From Gammaproteobacteria bacterium (GTDB lineage Bacteria; Pseudomonadota; Gammaproteobacteria; Steroidobacterales; Woeseiaceae): 64,000 bases of DNA. The stretch is from NCBI GenBank assembly GCA_022600955.1, contig JAHZJK010000031.1, positions 186,001 through 250,000 of the forward strand, read 5' to 3'. Of this stretch, positions 47,014 to 55,818 are shown in pieces; the stretch's first letter is position 1; every line of letters begins with the position of its first letter. A program made the translations under genes and the position numbers. The notes below the pieces were generated by a model, which saw nothing but the letters and a program-made list of their open reading frames with translations, was not told where the DNA came from and made no database searches.

Positions 47014-47810
47014 TAGATTGCCTCTCTTTGAATTGCGCCATTCGCTCCGATGACCAGCGCGCCACCCTGATGCTGTTGCATCAGGCCGTCGAGCTGGGTG
47101 CGGAGTTTCCCTGGCAAGGTGACGCCCCACTGCAGATCTGAGGCGCCTGTACCGGTGCGCTGTAGCGCGTCAACGACGATTGCAGGAACGGTACTGATTT
47201 CCATTTCATGAAACTGTGCAGGCACTGATGCATCCCAAAAGCTGATACGCGACTCGCTGACCGACATACGTTGCGCGCGGTCACCTGCGATTGCGTATAC
47301 GCCGATCTGGCTCGCGGCGACAAGGCGCATCAGCGCGGCATCGGATTCGAAGCGCAGCGTGAAACCGACTTGTGGTTCGGGTGATGGCGCCACCGGAGGC
47401 GGCTCTGCTCGGGCTGCCATCGTTGGTGATGCATTTTCTGTCACTGTCGCAAGCCTGGGCACCCATTTTGGACGGGTCAGCTGTACCGACTCGACAGGCT
47501 GTGGTCCGGGTTCTGGTATTGCAGCTTTGACAGGCTCAGGTTCGGGTGCACGTTCGGGTTCAGGAGCAGATGGTTTTTCGGTCAGCACGTCACGAACAAT
47601 TGCTGCTTCGATAGTTGCGGGCGACTGAGACGTCTGTACGGGTATTTCCTGGGGTGTCATTGGCATGCTTTGCACCAGCGCGAATATTGCAACCAGGCAA
47701 AGCGAGAGAATCGCCATGAACCGCATGATGTCAGTCTGCAGATCGGCCGCACCACCGACGTCCATGTCAGCGCCGCGATTCAAAGGGTATGCAAGTGGTG
47801 AGCGACTCAT
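47013..47810 (-). CDS. TolR/ExbD-like protein (divergent)
   Basis: The protein is 265 aa. The only membrane helix (about 24-48) reads LQTDIMRFMAILSLCLV, with Asp27-Ile-Met in the ExbD/TolR proton-site position (DVM in ExbD). A Pro/Glu-rich periplasmic spacer (about 60-130) and a C-terminal domain with no recognised fold follow. Its start overlaps the TolQ-like gene's 3' end by 4 bases, the usual arrangement for a Q/R pair. The assignment rests on this pattern, not on a family match. Confidence 0.65.
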   Translation of the reverse strand: MSRSPLAYPLNRGADMDVGGAADLQTDIMRFMAILSLCLVAIFALVQSMPMTPQEIPVQTSQSPATIEAAIVRDVLTEKPSAPEPERAPEPEPVKAAIPEPGPQPVESVQLTRPKWVPRLATVTENASPTMAARAEPPPVAPSPEPQVGFTLRFESDAALMRLVAASQIGVYAIAGDRAQRMSVSESRISFWDASVPAQFHEMEISTVPAIVVDALQRTGTGASDLQWGVTLPGKLRTQLDGLMQQHQGGALVIGANGAIQREAI

Positions 47811-48424
47811 GGCTGAGCCAGATGTTGTTCGATACGCTGCAGACTGGCGCGCATTTCCGACGTGTCGGCTCGTGCAGCATTATCGTACTGTTGCTGCAAT
47901 TCTGTGCCGAGCGTGATGGTCTTGTACACGCGCATCATGTACCCGCCAACACCGCCGAAAATTGTTGTTGAAAGTGCGAGCAGGATGCCGCCTTCAACCA
48001 TACGCTCAAGCATCGCGAAGGCTCCCTGCTGCATTGCAGCATCACGGTCGCCGAGTGCGAAAATCAGTGCGCTGCGCATGCCAATCGCCGTCCAGATGAC
48101 ACCCGCACCAAAAAACAGGGTTGTCCAGATATCCGTCAGGTTATCCATATGTACGATGTGGTTAATTGGCCGATTTTCAGTGAGTGCATCTCGCAGTCGA
48201 CCGAGAGTCACAAAGTAGGCGAGTAGCAGAACGGCAAAGACCGGTATTGATGAACCCAGATTCATGTAAGCCCACTGCAACCAGTCACCGGGGCTACTGA
48301 CGGTCGTGTCGCCGAAACGAATCCAGCCCAGTCGGCTCATGGTGTATAGCGCCGCGGAGGCGCCGAGCATGGTGCCGAACGCACCTGCGAGCAGGCCACG
48401 AACGAACATCTGTGTGCGGCCCAT
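47807..48424 (-). CDS. TolQ/ExbB/MotA-like membrane protein (divergent)
   Basis: From ATG 48424 the protein is 205 aa with four hydrophobic helices (about 7-29, 56-75, 98-124, 140-166). The last two resemble the channel helices of TolQ: ...NLTDIWTTLFFGAGVIWTAIG, then EGGILLALSTTIFGGVGGYM, with the conserved Thr pair and Gly-rich part. It then has a short cytoplasmic helix. It is followed immediately by a TolR-like gene. Homology is inferred by eye and needs profile confirmation. Confidence 0.65.
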   Translation of the reverse strand: MGRTQMFVRGLLAGAFGTMLGASAALYTMSRLGWIRFGDTTVSSPGDWLQWAYMNLGSSIPVFAVLLLAYFVTLGRLRDALTENRPINHIVHMDNLTDIWTTLFFGAGVIWTAIGMRSALIFALGDRDAAMQQGAFAMLERMVEGGILLALSTTIFGGVGGYMMRVYKTITLGTELQQQYDNAARADTSEMRASLQRIEQHLAQP

Positions 48425-48431
48425 GACTGAT

Positions 48432-48983
48432 TTATCTGCCAGCTGAGCAGGCACTGCAGGTGGCTTCAAGAACCAGTTCAACTTCCTGATACAACTGGTC
48501 GGCGCGGTAGTAGCTGTCGGCGTCACGACTCACTTTCAACAGGCCGCGTTCCTTGTCCGATAACTCACGCTCCATATCAAACAGTACTTTTTGTTTGTTC
48601 GGGCAGGTATGCGAACAGTTGTTGTAGTCACCGCGCATCGACATGAATTTCACGTTGAAAAAGCGGTTGTAGTAGTCCTCCGCCTGACGCTGACTCAATA
48701 GCCCGTTACCTGCAGACCACACCAGGAATTCGCTAAATTCGCGTTTGTTCTCGGCTTTCGGTTCACCCTCGGCGATCTTCAGCAGGTCATCGTAATAGCG
48801 GTCAAAATGTGTATGGCATCCATTCATAAGCGATGCCTGTACGTTGTCGATAGCCGCATTCAGATTGCGGGTTTGCGGACTGTCGCAGGTTGGCGTCGTG
48901 GATGCGCACGATGCGAGGAACAAAGACGTTGCGAATACAGCAGCTGCGATAAGGAGCGGCTTTTTGATTGTCGAATAGGTCAC
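48432..48983 (-). CDS. Cysteine-rich lipoprotein
   Basis: The protein is 183 aa. It has a lipobox FLASC with Cys26, and six more Cys: 33, 56, 123, 127 (C-x3-C) and 176, 179 (C-x2-C). The body is helical. It sits 7 bases before the TolQ-like gene. I do not recognise the family. The disulfides suggest an oxidising compartment, and a thiol-disulfide function or simple stabilisation are both possible. Confidence 0.76.
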   Translation of the reverse strand: MTYSTIKKPLLIAAAVFATSLFLASCASTTPTCDSPQTRNLNAAIDNVQASLMNGCHTHFDRYYDDLLKIAEGEPKAENKREFSEFLVWSAGNGLLSQRQAEDYYNRFFNVKFMSMRGDYNNCSHTCPNKQKVLFDMERELSDKERGLLKVSRDADSYYRADQLYQEVELVLEATCSACSAGR

Positions 48984-48995
48984 GATTCGGACTCC

Positions 48996-49814
48996 TTATT
49001 GCTCAAGTGGGCTGCGGTAGGCTTGTTCGATGCTGCCAGGCGGTGGGCCAGCGACGAGCGCTGCAGCTTCTTCATCGCCGAACAGAATGCTTTTCACGCC
49101 ACCAACGACCTCAATCATCTCGGGCGTGATGATGCCAAACGACTGATTGAGCTGTTCCATGAGCGTTGCACGCGCGATCTCCTGACGCGTGCGTTGAATA
49201 AGCAAGCTGGTCTCCTCCATATCGAGGTAAATGTCCGACGCCAGCACCGCAAGCGACTGGTCGCCTTTGGCGCCGGACGTAGCGACCAGCGTGTAATATT
49301 GTTTGAAGCGTTCGCTCAGGCGCATGCCGGAGCGCCCGCGCAGCGTAGGAGCGATTTGCGTTTGGGTTTTAGATGCTGTGGTGCCGACCAGGGTTTCTTG
49401 CAATTTCCACGGTGTCATTTTTCTCCCGAGCTCGTTTCTTAGTCCCTTTTCGAGACTGTTACGTGTGTTGTTAACGGTGTGTTCCATATCCGGGAGGCGC
49501 TCTTCCATGATGGTCAGCATTTCGAGATAGGTCGCACCGATCTGCCGCGCGAGTCTCTGGCAGCCCGAGTCATTTTCGGCGCCGTCACATTTGCTTTCCA
49601 GGTAGAGTTCCTGCTGCTGATCGAGACGACCGATGACTTCCTGTAACCCGGTTTCCATATCTCGAGCGACATTGCCGGTCTGGCGCAGGTCTTCAACGAC
49701 CGTCGTTGGGAAGAGATTGATTGTTGGCGAACTGGCGCTTGCTGAATGTGATAGCAGCAGGGCCAGGGCCACGATGTTCAGGTACAAGGTTGTTCGGCTG
49801 ACGCTGTTTTTCAT
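48996..49814 (-). CDS. Exported helical protein, first gene of the TolQR-like cluster
   Basis: The protein is 272 aa with a signal peptide (ending HSASASS) and then long amphipathic helices (about 40-220) with many charged heptads. A QKQL-type C-terminus is absent and it ends YRSPLEQ. No family is recognised. It is followed by the lipoprotein gene after 12 bases, so the seven genes down to 44143 form one unit. The 160 bases upstream also contain the feo promoter on the other strand. Confidence 0.74.
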   Translation of the reverse strand: MKNSVSRTTLYLNIVALALLLSHSASASSPTINLFPTTVVEDLRQTGNVARDMETGLQEVIGRLDQQQELYLESKCDGAENDSGCQRLARQIGATYLEMLTIMEERLPDMEHTVNNTRNSLEKGLRNELGRKMTPWKLQETLVGTTASKTQTQIAPTLRGRSGMRLSERFKQYYTLVATSGAKGDQSLAVLASDIYLDMEETSLLIQRTRQEIARATLMEQLNQSFGIITPEMIEVVGGVKSILFGDEEAAALVAGPPPGSIEQAYRSPLEQ

Positions 49815-49910
49815 GTTGCGTTCCTCGCGGCGAGAGCGATTTCGGTGTTGAGATACGCTACCCGCACATCACTGAATGCAACCTGAATGTCCTATCTGGG
49901 AAATCCCCTA

Positions 49911-49943
49911 TTGCGCATAGTAATGCGAATCATTATCATTTGA
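49911..49943 (+). promoter_or_regulatory. feoA promoter with Fur-box-like sequence
   Basis: GCGAATCATTATCATTTGA (49925-49943) closely follows the Fur consensus. It overlaps a -10-like TATCAT (49934-49939) that has a 17-bp spacer to a weak -35 TTGCGC (49911-49916). Iron-loaded Fur would repress feoAB. This is inference from sequence. Confidence 0.75.
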
Positions 49944-49974
49944 TTAACGTAGGGAACGTACCGAGTAAAACTTA

Positions 49975-50226
49975 ATGGAAACAGATGCTTACACCCTTGC
50001 AACATTGCGGCGAGGCGAGAAAGCGGTAATTGAGGCGATTGACACCCGGGATCCGCAGGTACAACGACTGATGGTGCTTGGTCTGGTCGAAGGCGCAGAA
50101 GTTGAGCATGCCAGCGCAGCGATCGGAGGAGACCCGATGGAGTTTCGCCTTTTTGGTTGTGGCATTTCCCTGCGTCAGGAACACGCTCGTATGTTCACGG
50201 TGGCACCTGTAGGCGCTGGTGTCTAA
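49975..50226 (+). CDS. feoA: Ferrous iron transport protein A
   Basis: The protein is 83 aa, a single SH3-like FeoA domain (MRRGEK-type start around residue 13, then GLVEGAEVEHAS). It acts with FeoB to take up Fe2+ at the cytoplasmic face. It overlaps feoB by 8 bases and is the first gene after the Fur-box-like site. No feoC is adjacent. Confidence 0.92.
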   Translation: METDAYTLATLRRGEKAVIEAIDTRDPQVQRLMVLGLVEGAEVEHASAAIGGDPMEFRLFGCGISLRQEHARMFTVAPVGAGV

Positions 50227-52405
50227 GTCCTCAGAAGTCCGAATACCTGCCAATGAGATTACTGTTAAGCGGCGCGCAGACGTCAGCATAGCGGTCGTTG
50301 GTACTCCTAATTCTGGCAAAAGCACATTATTTAATCGGCTGACCGGCCTTAAGCAGCGCATCGGCAACTATCCTGGTGTGACTGTCGAACGCCATATCGG
50401 TACGTTGAAGACGAATGACGCCGTCATCGAGCTGGTTGATCTCCCCGGCACACATTCACTAACCCCGCATTCGCTCGAAGAAAGAATCAGCGTTGACGTA
50501 ATTCTGGGTCGGGTTGAGGGCACTGCCGCACCGGACGGAGTTCTCGCGGTGCTCGATGCCAGTAACTTGTACCAGGGGCTGTTCCTGGTGCAGCAGCTGC
50601 TGGATCTCGATTTGCCTGTTGTTGTTGCAATGACAATGGGCGATGCGGCGATCCGCTCCGGCATCGATGTTGATGTTGCGGCATTGCAAGACGCGCTCGG
50701 TGGTGTACCTGTAGTAGAAGTCGTGGCAACGACGGGTTCAGGACTGGATGAGTTGCGCGTTGCCATTGCCGCCATGCGCGGCGCCGCTGCGTCTCGGGAG
50801 CTTGTCGTCTGGCCGGAGCTGCGACGCGCGGCTGGTGAATTTCAGCAAGCTACTGACAACGAGCTTTCCCTGCGTGTTTGTGAACGATTGATTCTTGAGG
50901 GGATTAGCGAGCACACGCAGAACTACGCGCGGCTAACAGAAAGTCAGACCGCGAATCTCGTTTCGCAGCGCGACAAGTTGTTTGGCATGGAACCGCCGAT
51001 CGCGGTCGAAGCCCGAATCCGATATGCATGGGTTCGCGATACCTTGAAGAAGGTGCAGCGTTCGGCACCGCGCCTGCAATCCTGGCGCACCCGGTTGACG
51101 GCGTTCCTGAATCAGCCATTGCCCGGCACAATCGGCCTGTTCCTCGTCATGGCCGTGGTATTTCAGGCAGTGTTTGCCTGGGCAACACCAGTCATGGACC
51201 TCATTGATTCGGGAACCGCGGTGTTGAGTGGCTCGGTCGCGGCAGCACTTGGCGAAGGTGCATTTTCCAGCCTGGTTGCGGATGGCATTGTCGCTGGCGT
51301 AGGCAGTGTCATTATTTTTCTGCCGCAGATACTCATCTTGTTCTTGTTCATCATATTATTAGAGGACTCCGGTTACCTCGCACGCGCGGCGTATTTGATG
51401 GACCGGGCTATGCACTCGGTCGGCCTCTCCGGGCAGTCCATTATTCCGATGATTTCGAGTTTCGCCTGCGCCGTTCCTGGCATCATGGCGACGCGTGTCA
51501 TTCCGAATCGCCGTGATCGCATTGCAACGATCCTCGCGGCACCCTTCATGACCTGTTCCGCCAGGCTGCCCGTGTACGCATTGCTGATCGCGGCTTTCGT
51601 GCCTGCGAAGCAGGTTGGCTTCATGAACCTGCAGGGGCTTGTCCTGTTCGGCCTCTATCTGTTCGGCATTGTCATGGGTGTACTCACAGCCTTGTTGATC
51701 CGCAAAACCGCATTACGCGGTCCTAAGCCACCGTTCGCTTTGATGTTGCCGGAGTTTCGTCGACCCAATCTGCAGACCGTTTTCATTCAGCTCCTCGGCC
51801 GCGCAAAAGTGTTTCTCTATCGAGCGGGTACCGTAATTTTTACGGTGGCCGTAATTGTCTGGGCGCTCGCATACTTCCCGCGTTCCGACAGCATCGGTGC
51901 GGAAGCTGAGCAACAACGCGAGGCAGCGAGTTATTCGGTGTCCGGGCCTGAACTCGAGGCCGAATACGCACGCATAGAAAACCTGGCCGCCGCGGCACAA
52001 CTCGAACAAAGCTGGCTTGGGCGTGCAGGAAAGGCCGTTGAACCGCTATTCAAGCCGCTGGGTTGGGACTGGCGGGTATCTGCCGCGGTCATAGCAGGAT
52101 TTCCAGCGCGTGAGGTTGTTATCGCCGTACTTGGAACAGTTTATGCGGTAGGTGATGAGGCTGACGAGCAGACCCTTAGTGGGCGACTGAAAGCGTCAAG
52201 GTGGCCGGATGGCAGCAGTGTATTTACACTGCCCATGGTCATTGGTTTGCTGATTTTCTACGCCTGTTGTCTGCAATGCGCCGCGACGCTGGCGGTCATA
52301 CGGCGTGAGACCAATACCTGGCGTTGGCCAGTGTTTGCGTGGGTCTACATGACAACTATCGGTTACTTAGGCGCGATGCTGGCATTTCAGGTCGGCTCGG
52401 CGTAG
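50219..52405 (+). CDS. feoB: Ferrous iron transporter B
   Basis: The protein is 728 aa. The N-terminal GTPase has G1 GTPNSGKST (28-36), G3 DLPG (74-77), and at the usual G4 NxxD place reads TMGD (139-142), so the Asn is replaced by Thr. A FeoB-associated helical region and two nucleoside-transporter-like (Gate) halves with Fe2+ channel motifs follow, including the CAVPGIMATR block (about 418-427). It drives Fe2+ uptake. It starts within feoA by an 8-base overlap. Confidence 0.93.
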   Translation: MSKSSEVRIPANEITVKRRADVSIAVVGTPNSGKSTLFNRLTGLKQRIGNYPGVTVERHIGTLKTNDAVIELVDLPGTHSLTPHSLEERISVDVILGRVEGTAAPDGVLAVLDASNLYQGLFLVQQLLDLDLPVVVAMTMGDAAIRSGIDVDVAALQDALGGVPVVEVVATTGSGLDELRVAIAAMRGAAASRELVVWPELRRAAGEFQQATDNELSLRVCERLILEGISEHTQNYARLTESQTANLVSQRDKLFGMEPPIAVEARIRYAWVRDTLKKVQRSAPRLQSWRTRLTAFLNQPLPGTIGLFLVMAVVFQAVFAWATPVMDLIDSGTAVLSGSVAAALGEGAFSSLVADGIVAGVGSVIIFLPQILILFLFIILLEDSGYLARAAYLMDRAMHSVGLSGQSIIPMISSFACAVPGIMATRVIPNRRDRIATILAAPFMTCSARLPVYALLIAAFVPAKQVGFMNLQGLVLFGLYLFGIVMGVLTALLIRKTALRGPKPPFALMLPEFRRPNLQTVFIQLLGRAKVFLYRAGTVIFTVAVIVWALAYFPRSDSIGAEAEQQREAASYSVSGPELEAEYARIENLAAAAQLEQSWLGRAGKAVEPLFKPLGWDWRVSAAVIAGFPAREVVIAVLGTVYAVGDEADEQTLSGRLKASRWPDGSSVFTLPMVIGLLIFYACCLQCAATLAVIRRETNTWRWPVFAWVYMTTIGYLGAMLAFQVGSA

Positions 52406-52411
52406 CTGTGC

Positions 52412-53575
52412 TCAGAGCGCACATAGTTTAGCCGCGGCATCGCTCAGTGTTGCGTCATCCTTGGCGAAGCAAAAACGCAGTCGCTGTGCTGTAAAGGGCT
52501 GCTCACAGAATACCGTGAGAGGTATAGATGCGACGCCAATATCGCGGGTCCAACGTTGTGCCAATTCCAGATCGTTATCCTGGCTAATTTCGGAATAATC
52601 GAGGATCTGAAAAAACGTGCTGCGCGCCGGTTGCAGGAGAAATCTGGAACCTTGTAACAGCTCGCAAAAACGGTCTCTTTTTTGCCGATAAAACTCTGGC
52701 AGACGCGAATAGAAATCCGGGTCGCTCCTGAGAAAATCGGCTATCGCATGCTGCACAGGAGTACTGATCGCAAACGTCGTGAACTGGTGCACTTTGCGAA
52801 ACTCGTCGCTGAGGTATGCGGGCGCGATGCAGTAACCAATCTTCCAGCCAGTTGCATGAAACGTTTTGCCAAAAGATGATATGACCAAAGTACGTTCCCA
52901 TAGCTCGTCGTGGCTCAGCAGGCTTAGGTGCGGTTTTCCCTCAAACACAATGTGTTCGTAAACTTCGTCTGACAGCAGGAAACAGTCGGTATCCCGAAGC
53001 AGCGCGGCAAGCTTATCCAGGTCACCCGGTTGCAGTATCGCGCCAGTCGGGTTGTGCGGGAAATTCAAAACAATCAAACGGGTCTTCGGTCCTATGGCGG
53101 CAGACAGTGCAGCCCAATCGATTTCGAAGTCGTGCCCGTTGCTGCCAATCGTGAGTGGGATGTGACGGGTCAGGCCGCCAGCCAGCGTGACGGCGGGTTC
53201 ATAGGAGTCATAGGCAGGGTCGAAGACAATTACCTCGTCTGCGGGCCGCACGACGGCCTGGATTGCGCTGAAGAGACCCTCGGTCGCACCGCAGCAGACT
53301 GTGATTTCGCTGTCCATATCGACCTTGCGGTTTTGCAATCGCAGCGTTTTCTCTGCGATGGCTTCGCGCAGGGCGGGTACGCCCATCATCGGTGCATATT
53401 GATTCGCGCCGTTGTGCAGATAGTGGCTTATGCGATCGAGCAGGGCGTCCGGCGGCTCAAAGCTCGGGAACCCTTGTGCAAGATTGATTGCACCAGTGTG
53501 GTTTGCCAGTTGGCTCATCACCGTAAAGATGGTGGTGCCAACGTCAGGGAGTTTGCTGTCGATTGTGCGGTCCAT
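52412..53575 (-). CDS. PLP aminotransferase, methionine aminotransferase (YbdL)-like
   Basis: The protein is 387 aa from ATG 53575, fitting YbdL length. The PLP Lys lies in SSFGKTFHATGWKIGY (about residues 233-248). NFPHNPTGA and an Arg near the C-terminus bind pyridoxal phosphate and substrate. It transaminates methionine or aromatic or branched 2-oxo acids. A GTG-started frame to 53644 adds 23 residues without support. It is convergent with feoB (6 bases apart). Confidence 0.85.
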   Translation of the reverse strand: MDRTIDSKLPDVGTTIFTVMSQLANHTGAINLAQGFPSFEPPDALLDRISHYLHNGANQYAPMMGVPALREAIAEKTLRLQNRKVDMDSEITVCCGATEGLFSAIQAVVRPADEVIVFDPAYDSYEPAVTLAGGLTRHIPLTIGSNGHDFEIDWAALSAAIGPKTRLIVLNFPHNPTGAILQPGDLDKLAALLRDTDCFLLSDEVYEHIVFEGKPHLSLLSHDELWERTLVISSFGKTFHATGWKIGYCIAPAYLSDEFRKVHQFTTFAISTPVQHAIADFLRSDPDFYSRLPEFYRQKRDRFCELLQGSRFLLQPARSTFFQILDYSEISQDNDLELAQRWTRDIGVASIPLTVFCEQPFTAQRLRFCFAKDDATLSDAAAKLCAL

Positions 53576-53585
53576 CCGCACTAAG

Positions 53586-55064
53586 TTACTCGATTCGTAC
53601 GCGAAACACGATGTTGAAACTGGGAGCGCCACTGCCGGTGTCACCGTTCATGGCACCGCCTGGCGTAATGCGATAACCCGTGATCGCGGAATCAAACCCC
53701 TGTGCGTCAGGTACTGGCGTATAGCCGTAAGGAGCGCCACCACCCGGCTGAATACTGAACTCAATGTCCGCGGGGTAGGAATAGCTCAGGCCGCTACTTA
53801 TGGCACCATCGACGAAAGACACTGGATCGCCGCTGACTGTGCTGACATACAAGCTGGTGTTGGCCGGTATCGGATCGGTGATCACCATGGAGTCTGCATC
53901 CACGCTGCCGATGCCCTGGTTGACGAGGCCAACGGTGTACTGCACGAATGCACCGGGTATTGCTTTGGGCCCGCTGCTTCCGTTGACGGGGTCAGACAAG
54001 GTTGTCGAAAGTTTTGTGACCTGCAAAATCGGATCCGGATCCTGGTCCAGGCAAACGTCATCGACATGCCAGAAGTCCCAGATTGAACCCGAGCCGCCTG
54101 TCATGCGAAACCGAATTCGAAACCCTGTGTGCTTGCCTGCAGCAGGAATCGTGTATGAACGTACAAACTGCTGTCCCTGGCCGCCACTGCCGGAGAACGT
54201 CTCAAGACTTACCCAGGCAGACGAGTCATTGAGATATTCGACCACAAGGTTTTCGCCGTTGTCAGGGTCTTCGCTAAAACTGTCGGCGCCACGCCGTACC
54301 CAGATACTGAGGTCCGAGAAAGTAATGTCGGTGGTATCGATAGCGTTCGACGTTACATCGACAATGCCGCCATTCAGGAACATCGAATTGGATGGCGATT
54401 GTGATGTAGCACTACTGATGCCGGCAAATCCGGAACCCGGATTGACGGTCCAGTTGGTCGACAGGCCGTTCTCGAAGTCGTCACAGGTGCCGACGGACAA
54501 GCCGGGCGCTACCGCGATTTCGTCCACGATGACATTGTCGAAATGCCAGAAGTCATAGGTCGTGCCACTGCCGCCGGTTTGGCGGACGCGGATAGCGAGG
54601 TTGCCGTGTCGCGCATCGGCCGGGAGAACCAGGGACTCATTGTAAACCTGACCGTTTGTGCCAGACCCAAGATAGCTGCTCAGCGGGCCCCAGGTATTAT
54701 TGGCGCGTCGATACTCGATGATGAAATCCTCGCCATCGTCGGTATCCTCACTGAACGAATCTGCGCCGCGCCTGACCCATAGTCGTAAACGGGCTTCGGG
54801 TACGGCCGCATTGAAAGAGGGGCTTGTAACCACAACAACCTGATTGCTGGTGTATGCACCGAAGCTACCGGAACCGAACCAGCCGGCCGTATTGCTCACA
54901 CCGGATATACCGTTGTTGGTGGTTGTCCAGGCGGGCAGGGTGCCATCCTCGAAGTCATCACTGAAGAGAACGTCGCCAGGTGCCGCAAATGTCGCACACG
55001 GCATAGCGACTGCCATGACTAGTGGCAGCGCCCTAAATATTTGATTTATAAGGCGATCTAGCAT
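53586..55064 (-). CDS. Secreted protein with two tandem MAM-like domains
   Basis: The protein is 492 aa with a signal peptide (ending CATFAA). Two copies of a ~146-residue beta-sandwich, 36-181 and 195-340, share VRRGADSFSED and FWHxDDV-type blocks. The C-terminal part (about 345-490) resembles a DUF11/conserved-repeat domain (TKLSTTLSDPV then YTVGLVNQGIG). It probably binds glycans or proteins at the cell surface. No enzyme motif is visible. Confidence 0.78.
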   Translation of the reverse strand: MLDRLINQIFRALPLVMAVAMPCATFAAPGDVLFSDDFEDGTLPAWTTTNNGISGVSNTAGWFGSGSFGAYTSNQVVVVTSPSFNAAVPEARLRLWVRRGADSFSEDTDDGEDFIIEYRRANNTWGPLSSYLGSGTNGQVYNESLVLPADARHGNLAIRVRQTGGSGTTYDFWHFDNVIVDEIAVAPGLSVGTCDDFENGLSTNWTVNPGSGFAGISSATSQSPSNSMFLNGGIVDVTSNAIDTTDITFSDLSIWVRRGADSFSEDPDNGENLVVEYLNDSSAWVSLETFSGSGGQGQQFVRSYTIPAAGKHTGFRIRFRMTGGSGSIWDFWHVDDVCLDQDPDPILQVTKLSTTLSDPVNGSSGPKAIPGAFVQYTVGLVNQGIGSVDADSMVITDPIPANTSLYVSTVSGDPVSFVDGAISSGLSYSYPADIEFSIQPGGGAPYGYTPVPDAQGFDSAITGYRITPGGAMNGDTGSGAPSFNIVFRVRIE

Positions 55065-55174
55065 CAGTTGCTGCGTGACTCTGCGGACTCATTCCGGTTT
55101 GACTTAATTCTATTAGGAGCGTCCGAAAATATCGCAACGCAGGTCACAAAATGGAAAGTGTATAGTACGGGACC

Positions 55175-55816
55175 ATGACGTCTTCAACTAGCGTGTTTTG
55201 CCTCTGTCTCTTGCTTGTCACCACAGCTCAGGCGGACCCGGAACCAGCAGCATTTGCGTCGATGCTTGCCGGGCGCTTCGATTCCCAGCTATTACTCGCC
55301 GCCGACGAGCCGTCCTCGGAGAATCGTCTGATTGCCCGGTTTGAACGAGTTGCGGCGGCGGACATCGGCGAGTTTGTTTTCTATCAACAACTGAACGATG
55401 GCGCAGACCTGCGTGTCTATCGGCAACGTCTGCTTGTTCTCAGCATCGGTACTTCGGGTGAGATCATGCAGAGTGCATTCAGTTTCAAAGAGCCAGAGCA
55501 TTTTGTCGCAGTGCTTGATAAGGACTATGTTTTCCCCGGCGTTAAGCACGAGGACTTGATCGAGTTCATGCCGGCTGGCTGTGAGCAAATATGGCATCCG
55601 GTTGATGGGGGCTATACAGGCTATGTCGACCCGGTTCGCTGCATCATTATTTCCAGCCGCACTGGCAAGCCGCGGGGCATTGAGGCCGAGGCAGAATTGA
55701 CGTCGACGGAACTCAGGCTCACGGAGCGAGGCTACGACGAGGCCGGACAACAGATTTTCGGCAGCAAACCGGGTGAGTTCAATATAATGCCGAGGGTTGT
55801 AAAGGAGTCTCGCTAG
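55175..55816 (+). CDS. CpcT/CpeT-family exported protein
   Basis: The protein is 213 aa with a signal peptide (MTSSTSVFCLCLLLVTTAQA). The body follows the CpcT/CpeT lyase pattern: FYQQLNDGADLRVYRQ, then a MPAGCEQIW block near 125-133 and LTERGYDEAGQQIFG near 185-199. In cyanobacteria the family attaches bilins to phycobiliproteins. No phycobiliprotein is in the window, so the role here is unknown. It is 2 bases before the next gene. Confidence 0.82.
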   Translation: MTSSTSVFCLCLLLVTTAQADPEPAAFASMLAGRFDSQLLLAADEPSSENRLIARFERVAAADIGEFVFYQQLNDGADLRVYRQRLLVLSIGTSGEIMQSAFSFKEPEHFVAVLDKDYVFPGVKHEDLIEFMPAGCEQIWHPVDGGYTGYVDPVRCIIISSRTGKPRGIEAEAELTSTELRLTERGYDEAGQQIFGSKPGEFNIMPRVVKESR

Positions 55817-55818
55817 CG

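Noticed and set aside
47013..48424. Zorya (ZorA/ZorB) phage defence motor
   Set aside because: ZorA is long with a large cytoplasmic tail, and ZorC/ZorD are absent. Here the partners are cell-wall proteins instead.
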